DNA of 64,000 nt, taken from the NCBI GenBank assembly GCA_009767595.1, contig VSDK01015851.1:4481-68480 (forward strand), written 5' to 3'. Position 1 is the stretch's first letter; each line of letters opens with the position of its first letter. This document shows, piece after piece, positions 1 through 9,975 of the stretch. Source of the stretch: Symbiodinium kawagutii. Its lineage: Eukaryota; Sar; Dinophyceae; Suessiales; Symbiodiniaceae. The notes below the pieces were generated by a model. The model did not search any database, was not told where the DNA came from, and saw only the letters and a list, made by a program, of their open reading frames with translations. The position numbers and the translations under genes are program-made.

Positions 1-1934
1 TGAAACAACTCTGCCAGCTTCTTTTTTCTGGGCTGTTGAACATCAACTGTAGATCGAGAGTTGAGCCGGACCTGCACGATGCCATATTGATCTCTAGCCA
101 GCTTGTTACACGAAACAACGGGCTGAGTAAGGAGAGGTCCGATCCAGCGATGTTGGTCAATGAAATCATGTTGATCAGCAAGTGATTCGATAAGGTCTTT
201 GAACACCTGGGCCGAGACTTGCGTGGGGATCATGATCCATGGAGCGAATTCCTCAAACACAATGCAGTGATAAGGCGACACGTAGCCTGATTCTGTGTGA
301 AGAAAAGTGGAGCTGGCCTTCATTCGATCATAAGATCCTTTGTTGCCGTCAACAGGTGCGACGGTGCTGGTACGAGAGGCAGTTGCTTTGTGGTGCTTGA
401 TAGTGTTAACAAACGCGTCATATTTATCTTCAACCAGTTGAACCACAGAAGAAGGCTTTTCTTGAACCGCAACCGGCAACTGGAAGGTAATGTCATAGAA
501 GTGGTTTGGCGCGAATTCCCATCTGATTGGCAAGTTTGGGGCGAAAGCTCGAGGGATATCGAAAGCAGCCACATTGTACACTCTATTATCAGAGTCACTA
601 ACTTGCAATTCCCTGAGATTAGTGGCACCGAACTTCAGCCTGAGTGCAGTTGCAATCGAATTAGAGATGTTTCCTTCAACGTCAAGCAACCACCCGTCGT
701 TAGCAATCTGAACAGGCTCAACTGAAAGAAGGCCTATGTGCTCATGCGTGATAAAGCCACTGTTAGCATCATCTTGAGGTATCGCAAGTATGTTAAGTTG
801 CAGACCTCCCTGTTTTCTGCTAAAGGGGAGGTCAATCCCTGCCTCAGCGCATTTCATTCGCAAAGCCTCCATGATTGCTCCTGCTTCATAGACGAACAGA
901 ATTCGCCTCGTAAGGATGTAGAAGGTAAGTTTAAGACTGGTCATCACGTTGAGGAGTGTGTCAATCTGATCCTCTCTAAGAGACTTGAGATCCAGAGCGC
1001 AAACTTGCTGGTGAAAATCCAAGTCAACTGGTGCTTGATCCACAAAGGCCGCCACAAGTGGCACTTGAATCGGTTTCCGCTGAAACTCGATCGGTGGGTC
1101 AGCTTGATTCGCTTTGCTGCGGGCCTCATCGGCCCAATCATTGAGGTCAGAGATCATCCCTCCTACTCTATTCATGTCAGTTCGGTTGAATGACTTCAAC
1201 GTAATAGTAAAGTCCATTCGGTCTTGTTTAGAAAGAGTACTGATGAAAGGAGTCTTCTTCCTAGTTTGCACATCCTTAACGAAGGGGAGTCGAAGCAATT
1301 TACTCTTCAATTCTTCAGTCAAGATACTCCAATGACTCGTCCATTGTTCAACGTGTTGAGACGCTTCAACATTCTGAGGGAGATTATAACTGATGAGGTT
1401 GAAGTGCGCATCCCGTTGAAGTTTGATGGCATACAGTCGGCAGCTGTTAGAAAACGAACCCCCTTTGCTATTGTGGTCAATGTACGAAAGGGTTTCCATC
1501 CTTTTGAAGAACCGCTGATGCTGGGGGTAACGAAAAGCAAAGCTGCTGAACATCTCATGAAGCTGTGAGTCAGTGTGGCCTTCTTCGATAAGTATCATAG
1601 TAGCACTATCTTCAGTAGTTTGTTCAAATAGGCACTCGCTGACAGCAGCAACCATTCCAGGATGAAATTTGTACAAGATGAAGACAAACTTTTCGATGCC
1701 ACTAGCAGGCACTAAGACTTCATCTAACATATCTCGACTCAGAACAGTGACCGTGTCGCTGCGGTCACACATGACAAGGCTGGGGAAAGGAACTACCAGT
1801 TTGATACCAATGGCTGACGTCGGGATGAGAGGCTCATCAGGTTTCCGAAGATCGATTCGCTCACTAAAAAGATGATAAAGGAAATCAGAAATAGCACCCT
1901 CGTGCTTCTTCTTCGAAGATCCAAAAGGCTTCAT
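1..1934 (-). CDS. Unknown protein, 644 codons, 3' end beyond window
   Basis: Read on the minus strand from an ATG at 1934-1932, one frame stays open for 644 codons to the window edge with no stop and no intron. An in-frame TGA lies 11 codons upstream (1967-1965). A pyrimidine tract ending TTTTTGTTTCAG sits one base before the ATG, so this start is plausible, and the tract could be a cis-splice or spliced-leader acceptor. The N-terminus is basic (MKPFGSSKKK); the rest reads as an ordinary soluble protein with mixed charge and no obvious transmembrane segment, repeat or catalytic motif. I do not recognise the family. The plus-strand frames over the same bases (297-1568) are antisense shadows. 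A relict spliced leader lies 0.8 kb upstream on the same strand, so a retroposed cDNA origin is possible, but the ORF could equally be a normal intronless gene or part of a large element. Confidence 0.75.
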   Translation of the reverse strand, partial: MKPFGSSKKKHEGAISDFLYHLFSERIDLRKPDEPLIPTSAIGIKLVVPFPSLVMCDRSDTVTVLSRDMLDEVLVPASGIEKFVFILYKFHPGMVAAVSECLFEQTTEDSATMILIEEGHTDSQLHEMFSSFAFRYPQHQRFFKRMETLSYIDHNSKGGSFSNSCRLYAIKLQRDAHFNLISYNLPQNVEASQHVEQWTSHWSILTEELKSKLLRLPFVKDVQTRKKTPFISTLSKQDRMDFTITLKSFNRTDMNRVGGMISDLNDWADEARSKANQADPPIEFQRKPIQVPLVAAFVDQAPVDLDFHQQVCALDLKSLREDQIDTLLNVMTSLKLTFYILTRRILFVYEAGAIMEALRMKCAEAGIDLPFSRKQGGLQLNILAIPQDDANSGFITHEHIGLLSVEPVQIANDGWLLDVEGNISNSIATALRLKFGATNLRELQVSDSDNRVYNVAAFDIPRAFAPNLPIRWEFAPNHFYDITFQLPVAVQEKPSSVVQLVEDKYDAFVNTIKHHKATASRTSTVAPVDGNKGSYDRMKASSTFLHTESGYVSPYHCIVFEEFAPWIMIPTQVSAQVFKDLIESLADQHDFIDQHRWIGPLLTQPVVSCNKLARDQYGIVQVRLNSRSTVDVQQPRKKKLAELF

Positions 1935-2112
1935 GCTGAAACAAAAAGCAAAGTGTCAAAGGCTGTCAGACAATTCTGCTACGGCTTCGACAGTGCACCG
2001 CAAAACTCAGCAGGAGAAGCAAAAGAAGAGAAGGGAGAAGAGCTTACTCACAGAGTACCCAATCTTTTTCCAACCAAACAAAAACTTACAAAAGATAGAT
2101 CCGAAGTCTCAA

Positions 2113-2752
2113 GATAAATACCTCTGTAGGCAAATATCTCGAGTCACACCTAGAGAAAACAGGAAAGCACAACACCTGCGGTATACGGAGGAGAGACAAT
2201 ACCTCTGTAGGCAAAAGTCAATCCACGCAAGGAGATAAATACCTCTGTAGGCAAATATCTCGAGTCACACCTAGAGAAAACAGGAAAGCACAACACCTGC
2301 GGTATACGGAGGAGAGACAATACCTCTGTAGGCAAAAGTCAATCCACGCAAGGAGATAAATACCTCTGTAGGCAAATATCTCGAGTCACACCTAGAGAAA
2401 ACAGGAAAGCACAACACCTGCGGTATACGGAGGAGAGACAATACCTCTGTAGGCAAAAGTCAATCCACGCAAGGAGATAAATACCTCTGTAGGCAAATAT
2501 CTCTTGCTGTCCCACTTCCCGACGGTCACACCAAGAGGTGTAACCAGCCAGTACTAAGTAGCAACCACCAGCGAGACTTGAACCGAGACAGCTTGAGCCC
2601 AATACCTCTGTAGGCAAAAGTCAATCCACGCAAGGAGATAAATACCTCTGTAGGCAAATATCTCTTGCTGTCCCACTTCCCGACGGTCACACCAAGGGGG
2701 TACCCCAGCCAGTACTAAGTAGCAACCACCAGCGAGACTTGAACCGAGACAG
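2113..2752. repeat. Tandem repeat, 121-bp unit with a longer variant
   Basis: The motif GATAAATACCTCTGTAGGCA starts at 2113, 2234, 2355 and 2476 (period exactly 121) and again at 2637 (161 away, because a different segment is inserted). Each 121-bp unit contains two sub-copies of ATACCTCTGTAGGCAAA. A second segment of about 100 bp (CTTGCTGTCCCACTTCCCGA to GACAGCTTGAGCC) occurs twice, at 2501-2599 and 2661-2760, with a few differences. The near-identity of units means recent expansion. The minus-strand frames open across the array are repeat artefacts. Confidence 0.9.
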
Positions 2753-2770
2753 CTTGAGCCAAAGCTACGG
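2753..2770 (-). other. Relict dinoflagellate spliced-leader sequence
   Basis: On the minus strand this reads CCGTAGCTTTGGCTCAAG. This is the conserved dinoflagellate spliced leader with only the three bases CAT missing from its middle; the other 18 bases match exactly. Spliced leaders are added to mRNA by trans-splicing, so a genomic copy away from SL RNA genes usually marks a cDNA that was copied back into the genome. It points toward the minus-strand ORF that begins at 1934. The neighbouring repeat segment at 2591-2599 ends in GGGCTCAAG, matching only the last bases. Confidence 0.7.
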
Positions 2771-3208
2771 ATAGTCAAGGAGCCAGGCATCAGCGTCTCA
2801 AGTTATCCTTGTGAGATTCTCAGGCAAGCTCTCAACACGGAAAGCCACCATAAGTGCCTGCCAGATAACTGTCACCGCGCCTTGCCAGTAAGAATTGCGC
2901 AAATGAAGTAGTCTTCGCTTTTTCAAAAAACAACTAATACATTGCTTTCTGCAGCTCGCTTCCCCCTTGCGCTCGCTTCACAAACAGTGTTTTTTTTTTT
3001 TTTGGTGGTGCCTATTGCACACGAAATGCAGGTTGCTAAATGTCCACAAAGATTGTATAGAGATTAGAAGATCACCAATTAGCAAGTAATCAAAAAAGTC
3101 ATCAAAGCCAGTTGGCAAACTAAATGCACAAAGTGAAACAGCTGACACTTTGCACTCGCTCGTCTCAAAAGGCGGTCAACTAGACATCGTTCGTCCGCTC
3201 TCTCAGCA
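2771..3208. other. No gene seen
   Basis: AT-leaning unique sequence with a T-run at 2991-3004. No open frame, domain or repeat could be supported. Confidence 0.5.
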
Positions 3209-3325
3209 TCATAGCACAAAGATTTTGTTGCTCAAGTGACTGGCCACGATTCCAGCCAGCCGTAGATGCCCAAGCGTTGCAGCTTCGTACAAAGCAGTCC
3301 CATCATCAAGGTCATCTAACGCATC
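3209..3325 (-). CDS. Ankyrin-repeat exon, last exon of a gene
   Basis: Minus-strand translation gives a clear ankyrin repeat: DLDDGTALYEAATLGHLRL followed by AGIVASHL, matching the family pattern (D..G.TALH.AA..GHL..V..L). The frame then ends at a TGA (3211-3209) a few residues later. Upstream the segment is bounded by TTTTTTTGCAAG, a good acceptor, so this is probably a terminal exon. The rest of the gene would lie at higher coordinates on the minus strand but I could not find more ankyrin exons. It is also possible that it is an isolated gene fragment. Ankyrin repeats are protein-binding modules. Confidence 0.6.
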   Translation of the reverse strand, partial: DALDDLDDGTALYEAATLGHLRLAGIVASHLSNKIFVL

Positions 3326-3555
3326 CTTGCAAAAAAAGCTCTAATAATTTTATTTGAGAGAATGACTTTTATTCACGAGTGATTCAAGTTCACAAACAGT
3401 TTTTTTGCTTGCAAAATTAACTTTGGATGTGTACAAGATCGATGAGACTTGAGAGGACAAGTAAAGATGATAATGATGATTTAGAAGTTAACATATGAGC
3501 TAAGTAAGTGCGGACGTCTTACCTAGCACACATGGAATATCACTGTCAAGATTTT

Positions 3556-3780
3556 CTACTCCCTTCAAGCCCCCTTGAAGGATCGAAGATCCCCTTCAAG
3601 CCCCCTTAAAGCCCCCTTGAAGCCCCTTGACCCCCTTGAAGCTCCCTTGAAGCTCCCTTCAAGCCCTCTTCAAGCCCCCTTCAGCCCTTCAAGCCCCCTT
3701 CAACCTTCTGGCGAAGCTCCCTTTGAAGCCTCCTCGAAGCCTCCTTGAAGTTCTCCTTCAAGTCACCCCCTTCAAGCCTT
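3556..3780 (+). repeat. CCCCCTTGAAG-type minisatellite
   Basis: Degenerate tandem units of 10-14 bases built on CAAGCCCCCTTGAAG. The unit is itself nearly palindromic around TTGAA/TTCAA. The reverse complement of the same motif forms a second array at 4553-4735. Confidence 0.85.
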
Positions 3781-3829
3781 GGAGGTCCAAAGGATACCAT
3801 TTTTTCAAGTCTTCGGATCCTTCCTGAAT

Positions 3830-4080
3830 TCATCGATGCTTAACATCATTCAAATGAAACAAAATCTGACATCACGTCGCGCAAGCAAAGCTATTGGGCC
3901 GGGAAATTTGTTGATCCTTGCGTTGATAAGACCGATCGATCCATGTGAAGAATGGATTTTCATCCAAATGATGTGCTATCTCACATCAATTTCATCAATA
4001 TCACAAATTTATTTACATTATTCAACATTTGACATTGGGCTTTGCGATCAAAAGGGCCCAGGAAATTTTAAGAATGGTCT
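3830..4080 (-). repeat. Dispersed repeat family, inverted copy A
   Basis: About 250 bases that are the reverse complement of 5379-5640, including landmarks CGCAAGCAAAGCTATTGGGC, the GATCGATCCATGTGAAG block and GGGCTTTGCGATCAAAAGG. Divergence is modest (point changes and small indels). No coding capacity is evident. Function unknown; it may be a non-autonomous element. Confidence 0.8.
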
Positions 4081-4552
4081 GTTTGGCGTGGGGTTGTGCG
4101 TTGTGGCGCGGCGCCTCGGTCACAAGTGCACGCTGCAAAGTGAAAAAAGAAGTGCCATTGACCAAAACAACTCTAGGAGGGAATAAAACCCCATCAAGGT
4201 CATTTAGACACTGGTTCATGAGCTAGGCAAGACGTCTTTTTTTTGCTCGCATGCATCGCCTCGGTAGCACTAAGCTAAGGTCGATGCGAAGCAGGTGAAA
4301 CAAGTGAAACCAAATGAAACAAGTGAAACCGTCGAAGCTTCGAAGCAGTGAAGATTGGAAGCAAACGAAGCGAAGGCAGTGGTCTGCGAAAATTATGTAC
4401 ATGCAATGAATTCCCCGCCTCACGATCCTCTGCGTATCCAAGTGCAAGTTCGTCATCGTATCAAAGCAGAGTTGTACTGTGATGGCTCACCAAGCCATCA
4501 AAAAAAGGCATATCACTGTCACTCACAAGAGGCGGTAATTGTAAGCATAGTC

Positions 4553-4735
4553 CTCGTGCTTGAAGGGGGCTTGAAGGGGGCTTCGAGGGGGCTTCAAGGG
4601 GGCTTCAAGGGGGCTTCAAGGGGGCTTCAAGAAGGCTTCAAGAAGGCTTCAAGGGGGCTTGAAGGGCTTGAAGGGGGATTCACCTTCATGTAGGTTGAAG
4701 GACCTTGAAGGGGGCTTGAAGGGGGTTTGAAGGGA
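4553..4735 (+). repeat. CTTGAAGGGGG-type minisatellite, inverted relative to 3556-3780
   Basis: About 15 units of CTTCAAGGGGG / CTTGAAGGGGG, 11 bases each, nearly perfect in the centre. Open frames through it give (GG)LQGGFKGAS-type repeats and are not credible genes. It is the reverse complement of the array about 1 kb upstream. Confidence 0.85.
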
Positions 4736-5031
4736 GACGTGAGAAGCGGTGCTTAAATGATTTTGTTGAAGAATCACTAGCTTGAAATATTGTTGTTCAT
4801 ATTTCCTTGCCAATGGTTTTGACCGCAAAGTCCAATGAAATATCGATAAAATGTTGACATAGAAGTCATAATTTCAATTTTCCCGCCTGCCTATTTTCAT
4901 GTCAGATGTTGTCATGGGAACATTGATGGTTTTTCAAGACAGTGATTCAACTTCAGAGGCCCAACAGGTTTGGTTGCAAAATTTGATGTCAGATCTTGCA
5001 TCGTTTCAGTGCTATTAAATTGTTCGCATAC

Positions 5032-5245
5032 TAGAAATACCATTGTTAAAATTTCCCGGGCCAAGGGTTTTGATCGCAAAGCCCAATGTCAAATGTTAAA
5101 TAATATGAATAAATTTGTGATGTTGATGAAATTGATGTGAGATAGTGCATAATTTGAATGAAAATCCATTCTTCACATGGATCGATCGGTTTTGTCAACG
5201 CAATGATTATCAAATTTCCCGGCCCAATAGCTTTGCTTGCGCAAC
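5032..5245 (+). repeat. Dispersed repeat family, copy B
   Basis: 214 bases from AGAAATACCATTGTTAAAAT to AGCTTTGCTTGCGCAAC, nearly identical to 5379-5591 (offset 346-347). More diverged traces of the same family, recognisable by ATTTCC..GCCAATGGTTTTGACCG and CGCAAAG.C.AATG, sit at 4800-4860 and 5667-5720. Confidence 0.85.
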
Positions 5246-5255
5246 ATTGCTATCA

Positions 5256-5375
5256 GCTTGAGTGCCAAGTTTGCCATAGAAAGTTTGAAGAATGCTTTGA
5301 AAAAGACATAGTGAAATGGCCGGTTCCTCTGGTTTGGGGCAAGCGGTAGGTTTTACGACATGTGGTGAAGTGATG
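5256..5375 (+). repeat. 120-bp repeat, first copy
   Basis: The segment from AGTGCCAAGTTTGCCATAG to CATGTGGTGAAGTG recurs at 5889-6005 with about 85 percent identity by eye (GGTTTGGGGCAAGCGGTAGG is identical in both). It separates copies B and C of the larger dispersed repeat. Confidence 0.8.
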
Positions 5376-5378
5376 CAT

Positions 5379-5640
5379 AGAAATACCATTGTTAAAATTT
5401 CCCGGGCCAAGGGTTTTGATCGCAAAGCCCAATGTCAAATGTTAAATAATATGAATAAATTTGTGATGTTGATGAAATTGATGTGAGATAGTGCATCATT
5501 TGAATGAAAATCCATTCTTCACATGGATCGATCGGTTTTGTCAACGCAAGGATTATCAAATTTCCCGGCCCAATAGCTTTGCTTGCGCAACGTGATGTCA
5601 GTTTTGAATCATTTGAATGATGTTAAATTAAGCATCGATA
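5379..5640 (+). repeat. Dispersed repeat family, copy C
   Basis: Direct copy of 5032-5245 extended by about 50 bases (to GTTAAATTAAGCATCGATAA). The same extension is present in inverted copy A at 3830-3875, so C and A share the longer form. Confidence 0.85.
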
Positions 5641-5888
5641 AATTTGTTGACATAAAGTCATAGTTAAAATTTCCCGGCCCAATAGCATTGGTCGCAAAGC
5701 CTAATGTCCAATGTGGCGTTATATGCATTTCAATCGCGATAAACTTCTTGTAAAATTTTGAACAACTTGTGTAGCCCGGTCTTCGGTGGGCTTTTCGCTA
5801 TGTCCAGCTGGCGCAGGTTTTGATGGTGTGCCTTCAGAATCTGAACTATGGACCGCGAAAGGGTTAGAACGTTTGGTGAAATCGTACC

Positions 5889-6005
5889 AGCTTTAGTGCC
5901 AAGTTTGCCATAGAAAGTTTGAAGGCTGCTTTGAAGAAGAGATAATGAAGTGGCAGGTTTCTTTGGTTTGGGGCAAGCGGTAGGTTTCACGAGATGTGGT
6001 GAGGT
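5889..6005 (+). repeat. 120-bp repeat, second copy
   Basis: Second copy of the 5256-5375 repeat; see there. Followed by unique sequence. Confidence 0.8.
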
Positions 6006-6104
6006 GGCGCGATTTTCATGCGTAGTTTGCTTTCATGACGTAAGTGCTTCATCGTGTGATGTTCTGAACCTGACAAGCGTGTTTTTTTCCCTGGGACGTG
6101 TGTT

Positions 6105-6385
6105 CACATCAAGAGTGGCAGGCGCGCAAGGGGACCATGACCATGTGAAATTTGAAGAGTGGCAGGCGCAGAAGTGGCCGAAGTGGACTGTGGCCACTTC
6201 AATCTTCGGCAGTGCCAGCTGGAGAAGTGGACTGTGGCAACTTGACTCTTCGGCAGACGTGGACTATGACCATCTGAAACTTAACCGCTGGCAGGCCCAG
6301 AAGTGGACTATGACGATCTGAAACTTGAAGAGTGGCAGGCGCACAAGGAGACTACAAGAAATCTGAAATTTGAAGAGCGGCAAAA
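6105..6385 (+). repeat. Minisatellite of GAAGTGGACTNTG / GAAGAGTGGCAGGCGC units
   Basis: Imperfect units of roughly 55-65 bases combining AGAGTGGCAGGCGCA, GAAGTGGACTATGACGATC and TGAAACTTGAAG, repeated about five times with insertions. No gene. Confidence 0.75.
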
Positions 6386-6739
6386 CAAGATTGTAACCAC
6401 AGCAAAATAAAATGACCCAGTTGTTTGTCGACAAAACAAAATTCACGTTTTCCGACTCGATTCCGCTGGGTTCCAGATTGGATCCAGAACAAATTCTGGT
6501 TGCAGTCCCGATTGTGAAGCAGCCGATCAAAGGGATCGGCAAGCAAAGCGCCCCTGCGCAAAACATCGCACTGCCAGTTTGGATCAGTACTTTCGTTTCC
6601 TAAGCTCCAACCTGCGCATGGCCTTATCACCATCTCCTGAATGTCAGCCAGCTACGCGACGCCTACAAAGCCCAAAAACACATTCAAGGATCTCTGTCAG
6701 GTTTTGAGCTACAGGCTTTCTCCGCATGGACGGAGCCTC

Positions 6740-7660
6740 TACAGCACATCCACAAATTTACGTGCGTTCACATCTGCGCATTCATGAACAGCAAAGGCAC
6801 AGAGAAAGAAAAGGTGTGTGCATGCATCCGCGATTGAATTTTTCATTTGCAAATTCACAAATACATGACGCGCGCATACGCAAACATGTGATACAAAGTC
6901 GCGTGCGCGTTTTCAGGTTTTGCATGTGCAAATTCAAATGCAAGTCCATAAACGCGCGAACACAATTACGCACCGACAATTTCATTCATATACACATCTG
7001 CGCATATACGCAAAAACACATGTACGCTACGCAAGGACATCGGCGCATAGAAACTCATTTGCGCAGGTGCTTAATTTTTCGTTTACGCAAAAACACATGT
7101 ACGAACCAGACATTTAGACCATTACGCGAATACATAGATGTGACGTGTGGTTTTTTCTGTCGCGTTGATTTTTTTACAAACACAAAAAAAAACATAGACA
7201 AATACATTCACGGCTAAAAATATACACACACACACACACGCACACACACATGCGGGTCACACGTGCGTAAAAAATTCAATCCCACATATGCATATACACA
7301 TACATTGACAGCTACATTTTCATTTTCATTTATACACACGAACACATGGACATACACATGTACATTGACAGGTACATGTACATGTGCGTTTACATTTACA
7401 TTTGCTTTTACGAAAGCATGCCCGTACATATTTGCAAGTACATGTAAACTCTCTTATGCGTATTCACATTCGCTTGCAAAAACATTTACAAATGCATTGA
7501 CAAATTCACGTTGACCTAGAAATGGACATCAACGTACACATCTACAAATACATGCGCGTCAACGTATGCACAAAAATTAACATACAGATGCAAAAATCCT
7601 TTTACAAGTAGTGCAAATAAGCAAACGCATGTGTACAACTAAATTTCATACGCATACAGA
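6740..7660. repeat. Low-complexity CA/TG and TACATG-rich stretch
   Basis: Nearly 0.9 kb made of ACACAT, TTTACG, GCGCAT and TACATG words, including a clean alternating purine-pyrimidine CA run at 7221-7252. Both strands stay open for long stretches (for example 6726-7217) only because of composition. Alternating purine-pyrimidine runs can adopt Z-DNA. No gene supported. Confidence 0.75.
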
Positions 7661-7668
7661 CATAATTA

Positions 7669-7684
7669 TTGTTTCTGTTGTTGA

Positions 7685-7715
<31 letters not shown>

Positions 7716-7893
7716 GCTGTTGTTGTTGTTGGTGGTGGTGGTGGTGCTGCTGCTGCTGCTTCTGCTGTTGCGGTTCTTGTTTTTGTTGTTTTTCTTGATG
7801 TTGCTGTTGCTGTGCTGTTGCTGTTGTTGTTGCTGTTGCTGCTGTGGCTGGTGTTGTTGGTGCTGTTGTTGTTGTTGTTGTTGTTGTTGTTGG

Positions 7894-7942
<49 letters not shown>

Positions 7943-7987
7943 GGATCTCGTTGTCGTCCTTGTCGTCATCATGGGTGTGGTTGTTCT

Positions 7988-8022
<35 letters not shown>

Positions 8023-8220
8023 CTGATGATGATGATGTTTTCACTGTTGTTGTGGTTGTCGTCGTTGTCGTCGTCGTCGTTGTCGTTGTCGTTGTCGTTG
8101 CTGTTGTTGTTGTTGTTTTTTTTGTTGTTGTTGTTGTTGTTGTTGTTGGTGCTGCTGCTGCTGCTGCTGTTGCTGTGGCTGTTGCTGCTGCTGCTGCTGT
8201 GCGGTGGTTTGTTTTTTGGC
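7669..8220. repeat. Trinucleotide-repeat block (TTG/CTG with a GAT core)
   Basis: About 550 bases of TTG, CTG, GTC and GTT triplets, with a pure GAT run at 7989-8037. All phases remain open: plus-strand frames give poly-Val/Leu, minus-strand frames poly-Gln/Asn/Thr/Ser. This is a microsatellite cluster, not a protein gene. Confidence 0.9.
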
Positions 8221-9555
8221 AGCTGGTTGGTGTTTGTGATCGTGGTGACGTTGAAGTGGTGAAATGTTGTTCAAACAGTTGTTTGCTGTTGGGTCTTCTT
8301 GCTGAGGTTTTTTCTGCTAGTGATTTTGGTGTTTCTTTAGTGTGGTGTTTTGTGCTTGGTGTGTTTTGGTGGTGTCCCGCTGGTGTTCAGTTTTGTATTT
8401 TCAGCATATTGTTTTGGTGGTTGTGTTTTGTTTTTTTGTGCTTAGGTGGCTGTTTTTTGGTGACGGTGTGTTGCAATGGATTTTGTTTGCGCTTACGCAG
8501 TTGTGTCCTGATTGTGTCGTCCCATTGTCCTCATTGTCATTAATCATCATTCGTTACACAATGTTTCTGTTGTTTTTTTGCCGCTGGTATGTCTCCCCTT
8601 TGGCCTTGCTCTGTTCCCTGTTGCTTCCATCATCCCCCTGTTTCCCCAAGCATGGGGTTGTGTGGTCGTATCTTTGGAACCCACATCGAAGTTGGAAGGC
8701 GCATCCAGGAAAAATTGCACATCAGCGATTGACCAGCACAAACTGATTGGCAAATGTTTTTGTTCTTTTTTGCCAGGTTCAAACCAAAATTGCCGAACAT
8801 CATCAACCTACCATTGTCGCTAGTTCTGGAATGCCTTTTATGGAATTCAAGTGTCCACTGTTGTCATGAATCATGAATGTCAAATCAAAATCGGTCAAAT
8901 AAAAAATATTTTCGTCCCCATAGCCATGACAATATGCCTTCCTAGTATTGGATCTTTCACGTTGTTTTTGTGATCAGGGCGAACCTTTGCAGTAGGTCCA
9001 CTTCATGATGGCCAATGAAAAATCCAAAGCCAAAACATTTTTTCCCAATATTTTCTTTGTAAATTTCGGTATCAAATTGCAAGAAAAAATTCCTCATAGT
9101 AAATCACGCCTAATAGTAAATCAAAGCCTGCGACAAGGCAATTCGTTTATGTTTTCAATTTTCAATTCATATCAAAATCATCCGATAAATGCAAAAAAAC
9201 AGTTGCCAGAGGGTGCCGTAAGACCTGTAGGATGGAGTCAAACCAGGGGCGGAAGTTTCAAAATGTTGAAAATGCAAAGACAAGCAGTGCCTATAGACAT
9301 CCAAACCCACAAGTGCGTACAGATGGTTTCGGGCCCCCCCTGACAGGCGGGGAAAACTCGTTCGGTGTGTTTTGTTTGGTGACTTTTGTGTGGTGTTTTT
9401 CTTGTTTGTTTTTCCTCCAAAGTTGCAAATTGACATTTTCAATACAAAGCTTATGTGCGAGATTTCCTCCAAAACCGGAAGTTGACATCTTCAAACGAAG
9501 TTCTTTTGCGAGACGCCCTGCAAAAATAAAAGTCGCCAACATCAACGAAGACTTC
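8221..9555. other. No gene seen
   Basis: T- and G-rich plus strand grading from the triplet block into unique sequence. Short frames such as 9005-9343 and 9232-9609 overlap on both strands and show no domain or coding bias that I can support. Confidence 0.5.
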
Positions 9556-9975
9556 GAACTATCCTTCGCTTTAGCCATCCTTTGCTTTCATTTCCTTTGC
9601 CTTAGCTAGCTAACCTTTGTTTGGTTATCCTTTGCTTGAACTAGCCTTTGCTTTAGTTTCTTTTGCTTTAGCTGTCCTTTGCTTTGGTTTCCCTTGTTTG
9701 ACTTATCCTTTGCTTTAGTTATCCTTTGCTTGAACTATCCTTTGCTTTGGCTATCCTTTGGTGTGGCTATCCTTTGCTTCAGTTTTTCCTTTGCTTGACT
9801 TGTCCTTTGTTTTAGTTAGCCTTTGCTTTAAGTACCACTTTAGCTACTATGTGCTTCTGCTTTAACCATCCTTTGCTTTGGTGCTTGAACTATCCTGTGC
9901 TCTAATTATCCTTTGCTTTAGTTATCCTTTGCTTGATCTATCCCCTGCTTTAGTTTCCTTTGCTTGACCTTCGTT
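9556..9975 (+). repeat. Minisatellite of CCTTTGCTT units
   Basis: About 30 imperfect units of 12-16 bases built on TATCCTTTGCTTTAGT / TATCCTTTGCTTGAAC. The plus strand is strongly pyrimidine-rich. Every unit carries CCTTTGCTT, and the linker alternates between TTAGTTA and GAACTA. Confidence 0.9.

Noticed and set aside
297..1568. Plus-strand frames of 73-151 codons
   Set aside because: Antisense shadows of the 644-codon minus-strand ORF, which has the better and continuous coding pattern.
2150..2790. Four minus-strand frames with repeated PTEVLSLLRIPQ
   Set aside because: They repeat with the 121-bp array and have no independent support.
7611..8543. 310-codon open frame rich in Val/Ala/Asp
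   Set aside because: Produced by TTG/GAT triplet repeats that leave several frames open on both strands.
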